From positions 2,976,001 through 3,040,000 of the forward strand of contig OZ245326.1 in the NCBI GenBank assembly GCA_965225915.1: a stretch of 64,000 bases of DNA, written 5' to 3'. The DNA is from JAAXHH01 sp965225915 (lineage in GTDB: Bacteria; JAAXHH01). Below are positions 16,083-25,861 of the stretch, one piece after another. The position numbers were made by a program, and so were the translations under genes. The first letter of the stretch is position 1, and the number at the start of each line of letters is the position of its first letter. The notes beneath the pieces were generated by a model. That model was given only the letters and a program-made list of their open reading frames with translations. It made no database searches and was not told where the DNA came from.

Positions 16083-16907
16083 ATGGAACTCACTCAAGAC
16101 TACACCGAGATGACCGAAGCGCAGCGGGAACATTTAGACAATTACGGCTACCTGGTCATCGAGGACGCGCTGCCTCCTGCCGTCGTGGGGGAGTTGAACG
16201 AGGCCATAGACGTAGTGTACGACCGGGCCCGTAAGGAAGGCACGCTGGGGAAAAAAGCTGACCTAAATATGCGCAACTGTATCGTGGCCCACGACGCGTT
16301 TCTGCAACTGCTTGACTGGCCGTCCACCGTCCCCCTGGCGTGGGGCGCGCTCAGCTGGAATATCCAGATGATCACCTCCCAACTCATTGTCCTGCCTTCG
16401 GGACCTGAGCCCTCGGAGGAGGTGAAGCGGAAGCACGGCATGCACCGGGACGGCGGCCGGTCCTTCGTCGAGATGCAGGAACCCCACCCGCGCATTTTGC
16501 TCAAAATCGCCTATGTCCTGAGCGATCAGACCGACCCCGCCTCCGGGGCTACGGCCCTGGTGCCTGGTAGCAACCGGATCACCGGCGAGCCACCCAAGGA
16601 CCCGGCCACGGGCTGGCCCTATGGCGCTATCCAGATGAACCTGCCCGCCGGCAGCGCCTTCCTGTTCGAACAGCGGACCTTTCACAGCATCGGGCACAAC
16701 TGGTCCGGCCATGAACGAAGGACCATCTTCATGGGGTACGCTTATCGCTGGGTCAAGCCCATGGATTACATCCAGATGCCCCAAGCGCTCGTGGAACAGT
16801 GCTCGCCCCTGCAGAAACAACTGGTCGGCGAGGTGGGCGACGCGATCAGCTATTATTTGCCGGAAGACGAGGATGTTCCCCTGAAGGCCTTTCTCGGCGA
16901 GAAATGA
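16083..16907 (+). CDS. Phytanoyl-CoA dioxygenase (PhyH) family oxygenase
   Basis: A 274-residue Fe(II)/2-oxoglutarate oxygenase-like protein. The iron ligands are the HxD in MHRDGGRSF and a distal His in RTFHSIGHNWSG; HERRTIFMGYAYRW includes the Arg for 2-oxoglutarate. The N-terminal LDNYGYLVIEDAL is typical. It sits between a solute-binding protein and a sulfatase gene, 9 bases before the latter. I infer a role in oxidising a sulfated or desulfated intermediate; the sequence does not name the substrate. Confidence 0.88.
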   Translation: MELTQDYTEMTEAQREHLDNYGYLVIEDALPPAVVGELNEAIDVVYDRARKEGTLGKKADLNMRNCIVAHDAFLQLLDWPSTVPLAWGALSWNIQMITSQLIVLPSGPEPSEEVKRKHGMHRDGGRSFVEMQEPHPRILLKIAYVLSDQTDPASGATALVPGSNRITGEPPKDPATGWPYGAIQMNLPAGSAFLFEQRTFHSIGHNWSGHERRTIFMGYAYRWVKPMDYIQMPQALVEQCSPLQKQLVGEVGDAISYYLPEDEDVPLKAFLGEK

Positions 16908-16916
16908 GGTCAGCCC

Positions 16917-18275
16917 ATGGCCAATGTCCTCCTGCTCATCTCCGACGAGCATAATCCCTTTTACTCCTCGGTTTACGGCCATCCTATTGTCCAGACACCT
17001 GTCATGGACAGGCTGGCTGAAAACGGCGTTACGTACGATAACGCGTATTGTCCTTCGCCCCTGTGCACGCCCAGCAGGTCCGCCTTTATGTCGGGACGCA
17101 GAGTCCACCAGATTCAAGCCTATAACAACTGCAGAACAGGGGTCAATCCATACATACCCACCTACGGACGCGTACTGGCGGAGCAGGACGTATACTCCGT
17201 GCACGTGGGCAAGACGCACGTTTTCGCACCCGGCGGCAAGCTGGGTTTCCGGGAAACCCGGCGGTCCGGAGCGGATTCAGGTCATGGAGATGCAGAGATT
17301 GGACGCCGGCCATTTCGGATAAGGCGTGCGGCGGCAGAGCGAGCAACCCAGTTCGGTGTGAAGGAATCGCATCTCCAGGTCGACCTCGAAAGAGTTGACG
17401 CCGCTATCGACTGGCTGTCGAATACCGCGCCGAAACTCGGGAGACCCTGGACGCTCTCGGTAAACATCATCCATCCACATTTCCCCCACTACACCTCGCA
17501 GGACCTTTGGGATCTCTATCCGCAGGGCGGCGATCTCCCCAGGTACGGCGCCGGGCAGGAGACCGCGAACCACCCTCGGGCACGTGAAGTGAGGGAACAT
17601 TTTCAGACTGGTAAGTTCACCGAGGATCAGGCGCGGGGACAGCGCCGCGGTTACCTGGCCTGTGTGACCTTCGTGGACCGGCAACTGGAGCGATTGGTTG
17701 ATGCGTTGAAAGCTTCGGGCCTGTACGACGATACAAACGTCATTTACACCTCGGACCACGGGGAGATGCTCGGTAAATTCGACATGTGGTGGAAATGCTC
17801 CCTCTACGAAGACGCCTGCCGCGTACCGTGTATAGCGGCGGGTCCCGACTTTCCGTCCGGATTGCAGGTGTCGACGCCGGTGGATCTCCACGACGTGCAA
17901 GCGAGCCTGTTCGAGTCGACCGGCGCCGAACGGCCGTCGGACTGGGTAGGCCGCCCGCTGCAACACTTGCCGGAAAGCGATGATCAGCGTGTCGTGTTCT
18001 CCGAGTATCATGGCCACGGGGTCAGGCACAGCGCTTTCATGATCCGAAAGGGCAAATGGAAATACCTGCATCACGTGGAAGCGCCCCACCAATTGTTTGA
18101 CCTGGATAAAGATCCCGACGAGTTGCGTAACGTGTACGGGGCGTTCCCCGAGGTAGCCGCCGACCTGGAAGGAGAACTCCGCTCGATCTGCGATCCGGAA
18201 GCGGAAAACGACCGCGCGGACCGGTTCATAGAAGCACAACTCGCGGCCACTGCGACTGACGACAAACCGGCATAA
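16917..18275 (+). CDS. Type I sulfatase, Cys-type
   Basis: A 452-residue sulfatase. The start MANVLLLISDEHNPF carries the N-terminal metal ligands, CTPSR at residues 50-54 is the formylglycine motif, YTSDHGEMLGKFDMWWK holds the second metal site, and HHVEAPHQLFDLDKDPDE is the usual C-terminal end of the fold. No signal peptide. It belongs to a different subgroup from the sulfatases at 12710 and 19730 as judged by the flanking sequence, so the cluster may remove more than one sulfate. It follows the PhyH gene by 9 bases. Confidence 0.92.
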   Translation: MANVLLLISDEHNPFYSSVYGHPIVQTPVMDRLAENGVTYDNAYCPSPLCTPSRSAFMSGRRVHQIQAYNNCRTGVNPYIPTYGRVLAEQDVYSVHVGKTHVFAPGGKLGFRETRRSGADSGHGDAEIGRRPFRIRRAAAERATQFGVKESHLQVDLERVDAAIDWLSNTAPKLGRPWTLSVNIIHPHFPHYTSQDLWDLYPQGGDLPRYGAGQETANHPRAREVREHFQTGKFTEDQARGQRRGYLACVTFVDRQLERLVDALKASGLYDDTNVIYTSDHGEMLGKFDMWWKCSLYEDACRVPCIAAGPDFPSGLQVSTPVDLHDVQASLFESTGAERPSDWVGRPLQHLPESDDQRVVFSEYHGHGVRHSAFMIRKGKWKYLHHVEAPHQLFDLDKDPDELRNVYGAFPEVAADLEGELRSICDPEAENDRADRFIEAQLAATATDDKPA

Positions 18276-18318
18276 GCCGATAACTTACCGAAAAAAGCCC
18301 ACGACTGACCGGAATAAA

Positions 18319-19719
18319 ATGAGTAAGAAACGATTGCTGGGCATCACCGTCCTGGCCGATTTTATCCTGAATGAAGGGGTGGACGCCGTGTTGGACAACC
18401 TGGTCGACCGAGCGGGCGCCACGGCCGTAGCCCTGAATCCCAAGGTGACCGCACCGTCGGAGGAAGGTGTCGGTTCTTTCCAGCCGCCCAGCGACGCTGG
18501 AAGCAGTCCCCGGCTGTTCGATCGACCCTTGTGGGGCCGGCGTTCGCTCTGGGTCCGAAGCGCACCGAGTTACCACCCCAGGACATCGTACTACGCCGAA
18601 ACTCCGTACAAACCCCGAGAGCCCAACGAATTGACCTCCGCGCATGGAGACCTGGTCGACCGTTTTATCGACGGCGCACTGGACCGGGGACTCAAGGTCT
18701 ACCTGCAACTGAGCGCCGCGACGCCGCCGCGACTGTCGGACGATGACCGGCCGAGGAGACCGGACGGACGCCTGCCGGACCGCATGGCCGATACGGGCTG
18801 TCTCGCCAGTGAGGCGATCCGGTGCTACAACGCCGCTTACGTACGCGACCTGCTGGAACAGTATCCCCGGATTACCGGGTTTCGGCCGGACTGGCCCGAA
18901 TATCCCTGTTACAAGCTGGACGAGGCCTTCCAGGATTTCAATCCCCAGGTGGGACGCTGGGCGGAGGAACGCCATTTTGACTTCAAGGCCATCCAGCATG
19001 AAGTCCGGGCGGGCTACGACTACCTGCACGGCCGGCTCGTTAACCAGGACCTGTTGGATTTCAGCGGCCCCGGCCGAGGTGCGGCGACGCTGGCCGCACT
19101 TTTCCGGTCATTCCCGGGAATCGTGGAATGGCTGCGCCTGAAATCCGCCCTGTCCAACGATCTGCTTCATCACTGGAGGACCGTCATTACGGAGTATGGC
19201 GGATCCGATAAGGAACTCTCGGCCAACGCGTTCATGTCCCCCCTCACCCTCTGGACCGGTTTCGACTTCCGCGGGGCGGCGGCGCAGTGTGACGCGGTGT
19301 CTCCCAAGCTGTATACCATGCACTGGGCGGTCATGGTGGAATTCTGGGGCCGCACGCTGCTGAACCGGAATTCCGGGCTGGACGAAAGCCTCGTGGTGCG
19401 GTCGCTGGCCCATCTCTTCGACCTTGGTGACGACATAAAGGCTACCCGGATCGATCAATACGGATATCCCGCGCCGGACGAACCCCATCCGGTTCCCGAT
19501 GACGCGCAGCGACGCAGGATCGAGCAGGTCTGCGCGGAAGTGAACGGGCGTGCGCTCGTAACACCGCTGATGCACGGTTACGGCCCCCTGCACGATTTTG
19601 TCCGTCGTTTCCGGGTGGTGGCGGAAAGCCCGGCCGACGGCGTATGGATCAACCGGTACGGGTATCTCGGCGACGACAAGCTGAACGCGGTCGGCCGCTT
19701 ATGGCGGCAGCATGGTTGA
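18319..19719 (+). CDS. Unknown 466-residue protein, possible TIM-barrel glycoside-hydrolase-like
   Basis: No family recognised with confidence. The pattern of alternating strands and helices, with DLVDRFIDGALDRGLKVYLQ, YPRITGFRPDWPEY, AVSPKLYTMHWAVMV and SPADGVWINRYGYLG, resembles (beta/alpha)8 hydrolases of the hypothetical glycoside hydrolase type, with acidic residues at strand ends that could be catalytic. No signal peptide is present. It lies 10 bases before the third sulfatase, within the same run of genes, so it probably acts on the same substrate. A role in cleaving a sulfated glycoside is inferred only from fold impression and context. Confidence 0.5.
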   Translation: MSKKRLLGITVLADFILNEGVDAVLDNLVDRAGATAVALNPKVTAPSEEGVGSFQPPSDAGSSPRLFDRPLWGRRSLWVRSAPSYHPRTSYYAETPYKPREPNELTSAHGDLVDRFIDGALDRGLKVYLQLSAATPPRLSDDDRPRRPDGRLPDRMADTGCLASEAIRCYNAAYVRDLLEQYPRITGFRPDWPEYPCYKLDEAFQDFNPQVGRWAEERHFDFKAIQHEVRAGYDYLHGRLVNQDLLDFSGPGRGAATLAALFRSFPGIVEWLRLKSALSNDLLHHWRTVITEYGGSDKELSANAFMSPLTLWTGFDFRGAAAQCDAVSPKLYTMHWAVMVEFWGRTLLNRNSGLDESLVVRSLAHLFDLGDDIKATRIDQYGYPAPDEPHPVPDDAQRRRIEQVCAEVNGRALVTPLMHGYGPLHDFVRRFRVVAESPADGVWINRYGYLGDDKLNAVGRLWRQHG

Positions 19720-19729
19720 GAGGATCTCG

Positions 19730-21256
19730 ATGACCCAACCCAACATCCTGTTCATCATGACGGATCAACAGCGCTTCGATACCATCGCCGCGCTGGGGAA
19801 CGACAACATACACACCCCCAACATGGACCGGCTGGTACGGCGGGGCGTTTCCTTTACCCAGGGCTACTCGACCTGTCCCGTGTGCGTGGCGGCGCGAGCG
19901 ACCATTCGCACGGGATGCGATCCACCGACGACCCGTGTATTCAGCAACAGCCGTTCCGTTCCCGTTACGGGACAGGCCGATACGCTCGAGGGCCGCTGTG
20001 GGGACTATCTCGCCCGCACCCTGTCGGCCTTGGGTTACCGAACCTTCGGTGTGGGAAAGTTCCACACGGCCCCGTGGAACGAGGACATCGGCTATGAGTC
20101 CCAGCTTCACAGCGAAGAGCTCTACAGCAGCCCGGAGCAACGGCGTGGGGACGCCTATGCGGGCTGGATCGCCTGCGAACACCCGGACTTCGACTACATC
20201 GAGGCGTTGATGGGGGAACGGACGGAAATGTACTACATGCCCCAGGTCAGTCCGCTGCCCGCCCGCTTGACCGTGGAATCCTGGGCGGCGGACCACTCGA
20301 TCGAGGCATTGAGGCAACCCGGCGGCCGGCCCTATTTCGGGTTCGTGTCCTTCATAGGTCCCCATCCACCCTTCGCGCCGCCCGTGCCCTTCAACCGGAT
20401 CTACGATCCCGATCGCATACCCGGCCCGGTTCGTGGCGACCTGGCGGTGGACCACATGGACGAGCAGATTCCATTTATGAACCGGATCATATGGGCGGAC
20501 GAAATAAACGATGCCTTGACACGGGCGCTCAAGGCCCGTTATTACGGAGAGATCACCTATATAGACGATTGTCTGGGACGGATACTGGACACCGTCGAGG
20601 CCCGCGTTGACGCCGACAACACGCTCATCTGCTTTTTCTCGGACCATGGCGATCACCTCGGCGACCATTCCGCGTGGCAGAAGGAGAGTTTCTTCGACGT
20701 CTCGGCACGGGTGCCCTTCCTGGTAAGCTGGCCCGCCCGTCTGCCGAGTGATGTCCGTCGACACGACCTGGTCTGCCTGACCGATCTCTTCGCTATCGCC
20801 ACCCACGGCGCCGGCCATACCCAGGTGCGCGACGGGGTGGACGTGCTCGGCGCGATCGAAGGCAGTGCCGCACCCCGGGAGCACCTGTTCGGTTACCACG
20901 GCGAGCCGGGGACGGACCGGTTCAAAATCATGGTCCGAAGCGGCGTCTGGAAGTATATTTACCTTGCTAACGGCGGCAGGGAGCAGCTTTTCAACACGGC
21001 CGAAGACCCAGAGGAAGCGGTGAATCGAATCGCAGCCGACCGGGGAGTGGCGGACGGCCTGCACTTGCTCGGCGTCGAGGCCTGTAGGCATCCGGGCGCT
21101 TCCGACGCCCTGGAAGGCGGTTGCCTGCGGTCCTTTCCCTATTCGAAGTGGAAGGCCCCGCGAATATACCAGTTCGACCGGTCCCGGGGCGTGGACGGGT
21201 TTCCTGATCATCCGCGCGATGTACTGGATACCTGGATCCGGCGCGGCCGGATTTAA
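19730..21256 (+). CDS. Type I sulfatase, Cys-type
   Basis: A 508-residue sulfatase. MTQPNILFIMTDQQRFDTIA supplies the first metal site; CVAAR at residues 52-56 is a permitted C-x-A-x-R formylglycine motif; FFSDHGDHLGDHSAWQKES holds the second metal site. I chose the ATG at 19730 because GAGAGG stands 6 bases before it; a longer frame begins at 19712, overlapping the previous gene. No signal peptide. The maturase gene follows at once, which supports cytoplasmic activation of the Cys. Confidence 0.92.
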   Translation: MTQPNILFIMTDQQRFDTIAALGNDNIHTPNMDRLVRRGVSFTQGYSTCPVCVAARATIRTGCDPPTTRVFSNSRSVPVTGQADTLEGRCGDYLARTLSALGYRTFGVGKFHTAPWNEDIGYESQLHSEELYSSPEQRRGDAYAGWIACEHPDFDYIEALMGERTEMYYMPQVSPLPARLTVESWAADHSIEALRQPGGRPYFGFVSFIGPHPPFAPPVPFNRIYDPDRIPGPVRGDLAVDHMDEQIPFMNRIIWADEINDALTRALKARYYGEITYIDDCLGRILDTVEARVDADNTLICFFSDHGDHLGDHSAWQKESFFDVSARVPFLVSWPARLPSDVRRHDLVCLTDLFAIATHGAGHTQVRDGVDVLGAIEGSAAPREHLFGYHGEPGTDRFKIMVRSGVWKYIYLANGGREQLFNTAEDPEEAVNRIAADRGVADGLHLLGVEACRHPGASDALEGGCLRSFPYSKWKAPRIYQFDRSRGVDGFPDHPRDVLDTWIRRGRI

Positions 21257-21274
21257 TTGAGGCGAAGACAAACC

Positions 21275-22621
21275 GTGAGCCTTGTTGACACATCCACCGC
21301 TGTCCCGGCATCGGCCATGCCGTCCGCCGGAGGAGATCCGGTCCCGGTCCCGGCGTTTCACGTGATGATGAAACCCAGGGGGGCCATTTGCAACCTCGAC
21401 TGCAAGTACTGTTACTTCCTTGCCAAGGAGGACCTGTATCCCGGCAGCAGTTTCCGCATGTCCGACGACCTGCTCGAAGAATACATCCGGCAGTACATCG
21501 AAGCCCAACAGGTACCTGAAGTCACCTTCGCCTGGCAGGGCGGTGAGCCCACCCTCATGGGACTCGAGTTTTTCCAAAAGGCCATTGAACTCCAGAAGAA
21601 ACATCAGAAACCGGATACGCGTCTCTTCAACTCGTTGCAGACCAACGGTACGCTCCTCGACGAGGACTGGTGCCGGTTCTTTCACGACAATGACTTCCTG
21701 ATAGGTCTGAGCATGGACGGGCCGAAGGCGCTGCACGACGCCTACCGGGTCGACAAGGGCGGCAAGCCGACCTTCGACACGGTGATGCGTGCGGCGGAGA
21801 TGATGCAGACCCACGGGGTCGAGTTCAATATCCTGACCACGGTGCACGCGGCGAACGCGGAGAGCCCCCTGGAGGTCTACCGCTTCATGCGGGATGTCGT
21901 GAAGACGCGGTTCCTGCAATTCATACCCATCGTGGAATTGGACAACGAGACCGGTTACCAGGAGGGCGATGAGGTGACGCGCCGGTCGGTGACGGGGAAG
22001 CAGTACGGCAACTTCCTGGTCCGGATTTTCGACGAGTGGGTACGCCAGGACGTGGGGAAAATGTACGTGCAGATTTTCGACGTGGCGCTCGCCGCCTGGT
22101 CTGGACAAAGCCCGGGACTTTGTATTTTCATGGAAACCTGTGGCGACGCCCTTGCCCTGGAGCACAACGGGGATCTCTACGCCTGCGATCACTATGTCGA
22201 ACCGGATTACAAGCTGGGCAATATCACCGAGATACCCATGATGGAGATGGTCATGTCCGAGCAGCAGAGAGCCTTCGGACAGGCCAAGCTGGACACGCTG
22301 CCGGAGTACTGCCTGTCATGCGACGTGCGATTCATCTGCAACGGGGGATGTCCAAAGAACCGCATTCTAACGACACCCGACGGCGAACCGGGATTGAACT
22401 ACCTGTGCGAGGGGTACAAGGCCTTCTTCCATCATATCGACGGGCCCATGCGGTTCATGGCCAATGAACTGCATCACAGGCGAGCTCCCGCCAATGTAAT
22501 GTCCTTTATCCGCCAACGCGAGGCCGACCGCCAGAAACAGCAACGCTTCCGAGCGGTGGGGCGTAACGACCCGTGCCCGTGCGGAAGCGGCCTGAAATTC
22601 AAGCGGTGCCACGGCAGGTAG
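21275..22621 (+). CDS. Anaerobic sulfatase-maturing radical SAM enzyme with SEC-C tail
   Basis: About 448 residues. CNLDCKYC (Cys 39, 43 and 46) binds the radical SAM [4Fe-4S] cluster. WQGGEPTLMGLEFFQKAI, FNSLQTNGTLL and GLSMDGPKALHD are hallmarks of anSME, which converts the motif Cys of sulfatases to formylglycine. The C-terminal SPASM region shows CGDALALEHNGDLYACDHYV and CLSCDVRFICNGGCPKNR. The last ~20 residues form a SEC-C zinc motif (NDPCPCGSGLKFKRCHG). The start is uncertain: GTG at 21275 with a GAGG site, or TTG at 21257 abutting the sulfatase stop. It probably serves all three nearby Cys-type sulfatases. Confidence 0.92.
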   Translation: MSLVDTSTAVPASAMPSAGGDPVPVPAFHVMMKPRGAICNLDCKYCYFLAKEDLYPGSSFRMSDDLLEEYIRQYIEAQQVPEVTFAWQGGEPTLMGLEFFQKAIELQKKHQKPDTRLFNSLQTNGTLLDEDWCRFFHDNDFLIGLSMDGPKALHDAYRVDKGGKPTFDTVMRAAEMMQTHGVEFNILTTVHAANAESPLEVYRFMRDVVKTRFLQFIPIVELDNETGYQEGDEVTRRSVTGKQYGNFLVRIFDEWVRQDVGKMYVQIFDVALAAWSGQSPGLCIFMETCGDALALEHNGDLYACDHYVEPDYKLGNITEIPMMEMVMSEQQRAFGQAKLDTLPEYCLSCDVRFICNGGCPKNRILTTPDGEPGLNYLCEGYKAFFHHIDGPMRFMANELHHRRAPANVMSFIRQREADRQKQQRFRAVGRNDPCPCGSGLKFKRCHGR

Positions 22622-22662
22622 GACGTAAAACTTCGAACGGGCGGCGCCCGGCCGATCCATCT

Positions 22663-23316
22663 TTACATGTAGTAGCCGCGTTCCACGGCGAGGGTAAGCG
22701 ACAGTTCGATATCCGAAATCGCTCTCGACATGGCCTGGCCGATGAGGTCCAGTTTGCGTACCTGGTCGATACGCTCGGCGGCCTGCGCGAGTTCCCTCGA
22801 GGAAAGGATCTCCTTGAAGAGGTTGCACGCGTGGGCGAGGTTGATGATCACTACGTCGCGGGGATTGGGGATGTTGTCGCTGAACAACACCTCCATGATT
22901 CTGAGTTTGACTTCCCGCTCGGCCGTGCCGTCGACGGTCGGATAGCGCCGCGAGCGGAATACCCACAGGAACTGACCTTCCTCCCTGCTCAGGATTCCCC
23001 GTTCCACGAGCCTGTCGATGGCCGTCTCCCGGATATCGTCGGCGCGATCGACGACGTGTTCAATCCAGTACCGCGCTCCGTGCGTTTCGGGTGACGCCGC
23101 GATATCCGCGAGCAAGGGGTCGAGCAGTTTGTCGCCCATGGGTGTCGAATCCAGTAGCACCAGCTTGTCGACATCGGTGTCGATGCGGTTTTCGAGGGCC
23201 AGGTCCATCAGCACGCCGCCGGCAAGGCCATACCTTAGCAGGCGGTCGGGTACGCCCACGAATTTCCCGTCGTCGTCGAGCATGAGCAGCATGATCTCTT
23301 CCGCAAATCTAAACAT
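22663..23316 (-). CDS. GPP34 (Golgi phosphoprotein 3) family protein
   Basis: A 217-residue protein. EEIMLLMLDDDGKFV, RYGLAGGVLMDLALENRIDT, KLVLLDSTPMGDKLLDPLL and FSDNIPNPRDVVIINLAHAC match the GPP34 domain over its whole length. Eukaryotic GOLPH3 binds phosphatidylinositol 4-phosphate; bacterial members, best known in actinobacteria, have no settled function. GGGGAGA stands 4 bases before the ATG. It is convergent with the maturase gene and has no obvious operon partner. Confidence 0.85.
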   Translation of the reverse strand: MFRFAEEIMLLMLDDDGKFVGVPDRLLRYGLAGGVLMDLALENRIDTDVDKLVLLDSTPMGDKLLDPLLADIAASPETHGARYWIEHVVDRADDIRETAIDRLVERGILSREEGQFLWVFRSRRYPTVDGTAEREVKLRIMEVLFSDNIPNPRDVVIINLAHACNLFKEILSSRELAQAAERIDQVRKLDLIGQAMSRAISDIELSLTLAVERGYYM

Positions 23317-23520
23317 CTTTTCTCCCCGGTTGTAGGTCGATGAACGCGCTTGCCGATATTGCTTTTCGGATGTCCATAAGCTCTTAAGAATCGATCTCGA
23401 TCCTCGCCATGCGGAGGATCCATTTCACTACATACGTGTCCAATCCTGGAATCCGTGTCAAGTATTTTAGATACGTTCGGTGCCAAGTGATTTAGATACT
23501 CGAAACACCCGGCCGCACGC

Positions 23521-25861
23521 TCAGAAATGGCGGGCCAGTTCCAGGCCCCAGTAGGGTGGTTCGTTTACGAATCCGGTCAGGTTGTTGAAATCGATTCCGC
23601 CGGTGAGGGATACGTCGTCGAAGATGTTTCGACCGACCAGGGAGATCTCCATCCCGGTATCCCGCACCAGGTAGGAGAGGCGCACGCCGCATTCCAACAG
23701 TCGATCGTCTCGAAACTCCGCGGAGTCGTAAAGAAAGAAACGCACCGCGCTGCGGTACGCGAGGTCGAACGAGGAAACCAGGAAGGAACCGCCCGGTAAG
23801 GCCACCGGATAGCGCAAGGTGGCATCCGCAATCCACCTCGGCGCCTGGGGTAACCCGTTGCCGTCGATCAGGACCGTACCGGGTTCGGGTCCAGGCGGAT
23901 CCTGCACGGTGCACGGCGCGTCGCAGGCCTGTACGGCGAGATGATCGTCGTCGATGCGGGTATGATTGTAGCTCAATCCCGCTGTGATCCGCAACCGGCG
24001 CAGCGGCGCGAGGGCCAACTCCGCTTCGAACCCCCGACCCAGGGTTCTATCGGCGTTCACCAGCCTGTTTAAGTTGGATTCGCCGCCCACGGCGGTGAGC
24101 TGCTGGTTTCGCAAACTGTAGTGAAACGCGGCCAGGTCGAGATGGAGCCGCCCGTCCCGCAGGCGCATTTTCGTTCCGCCTTCGATGGAGTGTATCGTTT
24201 CCGTCCCGGCCATGGTTACCGTATCGCCGAACATCAGTCGGCCTTGTATGCTGGGTGCGCGGAATCCCCTTGCGGCGCGTATAAAGGTCTGGACGCTGGG
24301 AGAGGCCCTGTAACGCATGCTCAAATCGCCGCTCCATGCGCTGTCGGTCGGTCCCCGGTGAATGGGGCCGAGCTTGCCTGCCCGGGTTACCGCGGGCGCT
24401 TCGTCCCGCCATGCCGTGTAGTCTTTTGCATCGTGGGAATACCGCAGCCCTCCACCGATCTCCACGGCATCGCCCAGGTGCAGGGTAGTTGCCAGGAACG
24501 CGGCCCACGCCTCGGCCTTTTGGTGCTGCCGCGTGTACCCATCGCGGGTACCGCCGGACAGGGTATTATAGTTGAAGTCATCGATGTCCACCGATTCGTA
24601 CAGATAGTACAGGCCGAACTGGTAGTCCAGCCTCTGATGCGCCTGGCTGACCAGCCGTATTTCCTGGCTGATCTGGCGAAGAAAGGGAATGCCTCCCGCT
24701 GTTTCGGAAGGAAAGGGGATCTTGCCCGGACCGCTGGGTGGACTGAACACCGCACCGTAGCCGCCGTCGATATCGCCTCGGGAGAAGCTTTCAAGTCGTT
24801 CCATGCCGGTCAGGGACACCACCTGGTGGTCGCCCAGTTGATACCGGAGTTCGACGGTCATTCCGTGCGCGCTCAATTCCTGGCTGTTGCTTCCATCAAT
24901 AGCGATAAGGTCGCGGGAGAATCCTTCCACCACGCCGCCCCGGTTCGGTTCGATGACGTTGGCGCGGAATAGCCTCGCGGTGCCGACCAGGTCGCGGGCA
25001 TGGATATTGACGAGCGTTTCGAGATCTGACGTGGGCTTCCAGCCAAGCTGCAGGCGGCCGGCCAGTTCCCGGTACCCGCCGAGCGCTTCACTAGGGCCGA
25101 CGTATTCGTTATCCACCCAGTCGCCTCGCCGCTGGACCAGTACCGAGAGACGCGCCGAAAGCCTGGATGATCCGAGCGGTCCGGATACCGCTCCCTCGAA
25201 AACGGCACTGTTGAAGCGTCCGTAGCCCAGGCGCCCGAAACCTTCCGGTTCCTCGGGTCGGCCGTGCAGATTCAAGCTTGACGATTCCGGCCGGCGTGTT
25301 CCGCCCGAACAGCGTACCCTGGGGACCTCGCAGCACCTCGATCCGTTCCAGGTCGAATGCGGGATAACCCTTCAACAAGGCATTTTCGAGTACAATGCCG
25401 TCATAAACCACCGAAACAGGTTGAGAGGCGTTCAGATCGAAATCCGTATTTCCGAGTCCTCGTATGTAAAAACGCGGAAAAACACGGCCGAAGGAGGACT
25501 CCAACTGCAGACTGGGAACCCGGTTCCAAAGGAATCGCAGGTCCATGCCCGATGAGCGAAGGACCGCGGACTTTGCCTCTTGTATAGTGGACAGGGACAG
25601 CGGCACCTCGAAGGCGGGCTGCTCACGCTTGCGGGCCGTGACCACGATCTCTTCCATCAAATTTGGGGGATCGTCAGTTGGCTCGTTGTCGCGGACACCG
25701 GCGGCTTCGTCGTCCCGTTTCGTGGATTCCTGTGCGGATGTCTCCAAGGTAGCGATCATCATGACGGCGCAGAGAATCGACAGGACGACGATGGCCCGGT
25801 TGGTTCGAACCAGGTTCCTGATTGTTGTTCTATGGAAATCGAATCGGTTGTCAGCTGTCAT
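23521..25861 (-). pseudogene. TonB-dependent outer-membrane receptor, broken by one frameshift
   Basis: Read together, two frames encode one receptor of about 780 residues. The first part (start ATG 25861) has a signal segment (RAIVVLSILCAVMMIATLE), a TonB-box-like region EEIVVTARKR and the plug domain RIEVLRGPQGTLFGRNTPAG. Near 25260 the frame shifts by one base between ESARP and EEPEGFGRLGYGRFNS. The second part (23521-25275) is the beta-barrel, ending in GLELARHF with the terminal Phe typical of outer-membrane proteins. The ligand is unknown; siderophores, vitamins and glycans are usual for the family. The shift may be real inactivation or an assembly error, since the rest is well preserved. 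Confidence 0.88.

Noticed and set aside
16924..17322. An alternative frame over the second sulfatase, suggesting a frameshift
   Set aside because: The main frame keeps sulfatase motifs on both sides of 17240-17340 (HVGKTHVFAPGGKLGF and FRIRRAAAERATQFGV), so no shift is needed.
19649..22192. An 847-codon open frame antisense to the third sulfatase and the maturase
   Set aside because: The plus-strand genes have complete motifs and ribosome sites. The antisense product has no domain and spans two genes.
22635..22655. A GC-rich hairpin between the maturase and GPP34 genes as a terminator
   Set aside because: It has only five base pairs and no T-run on either strand.
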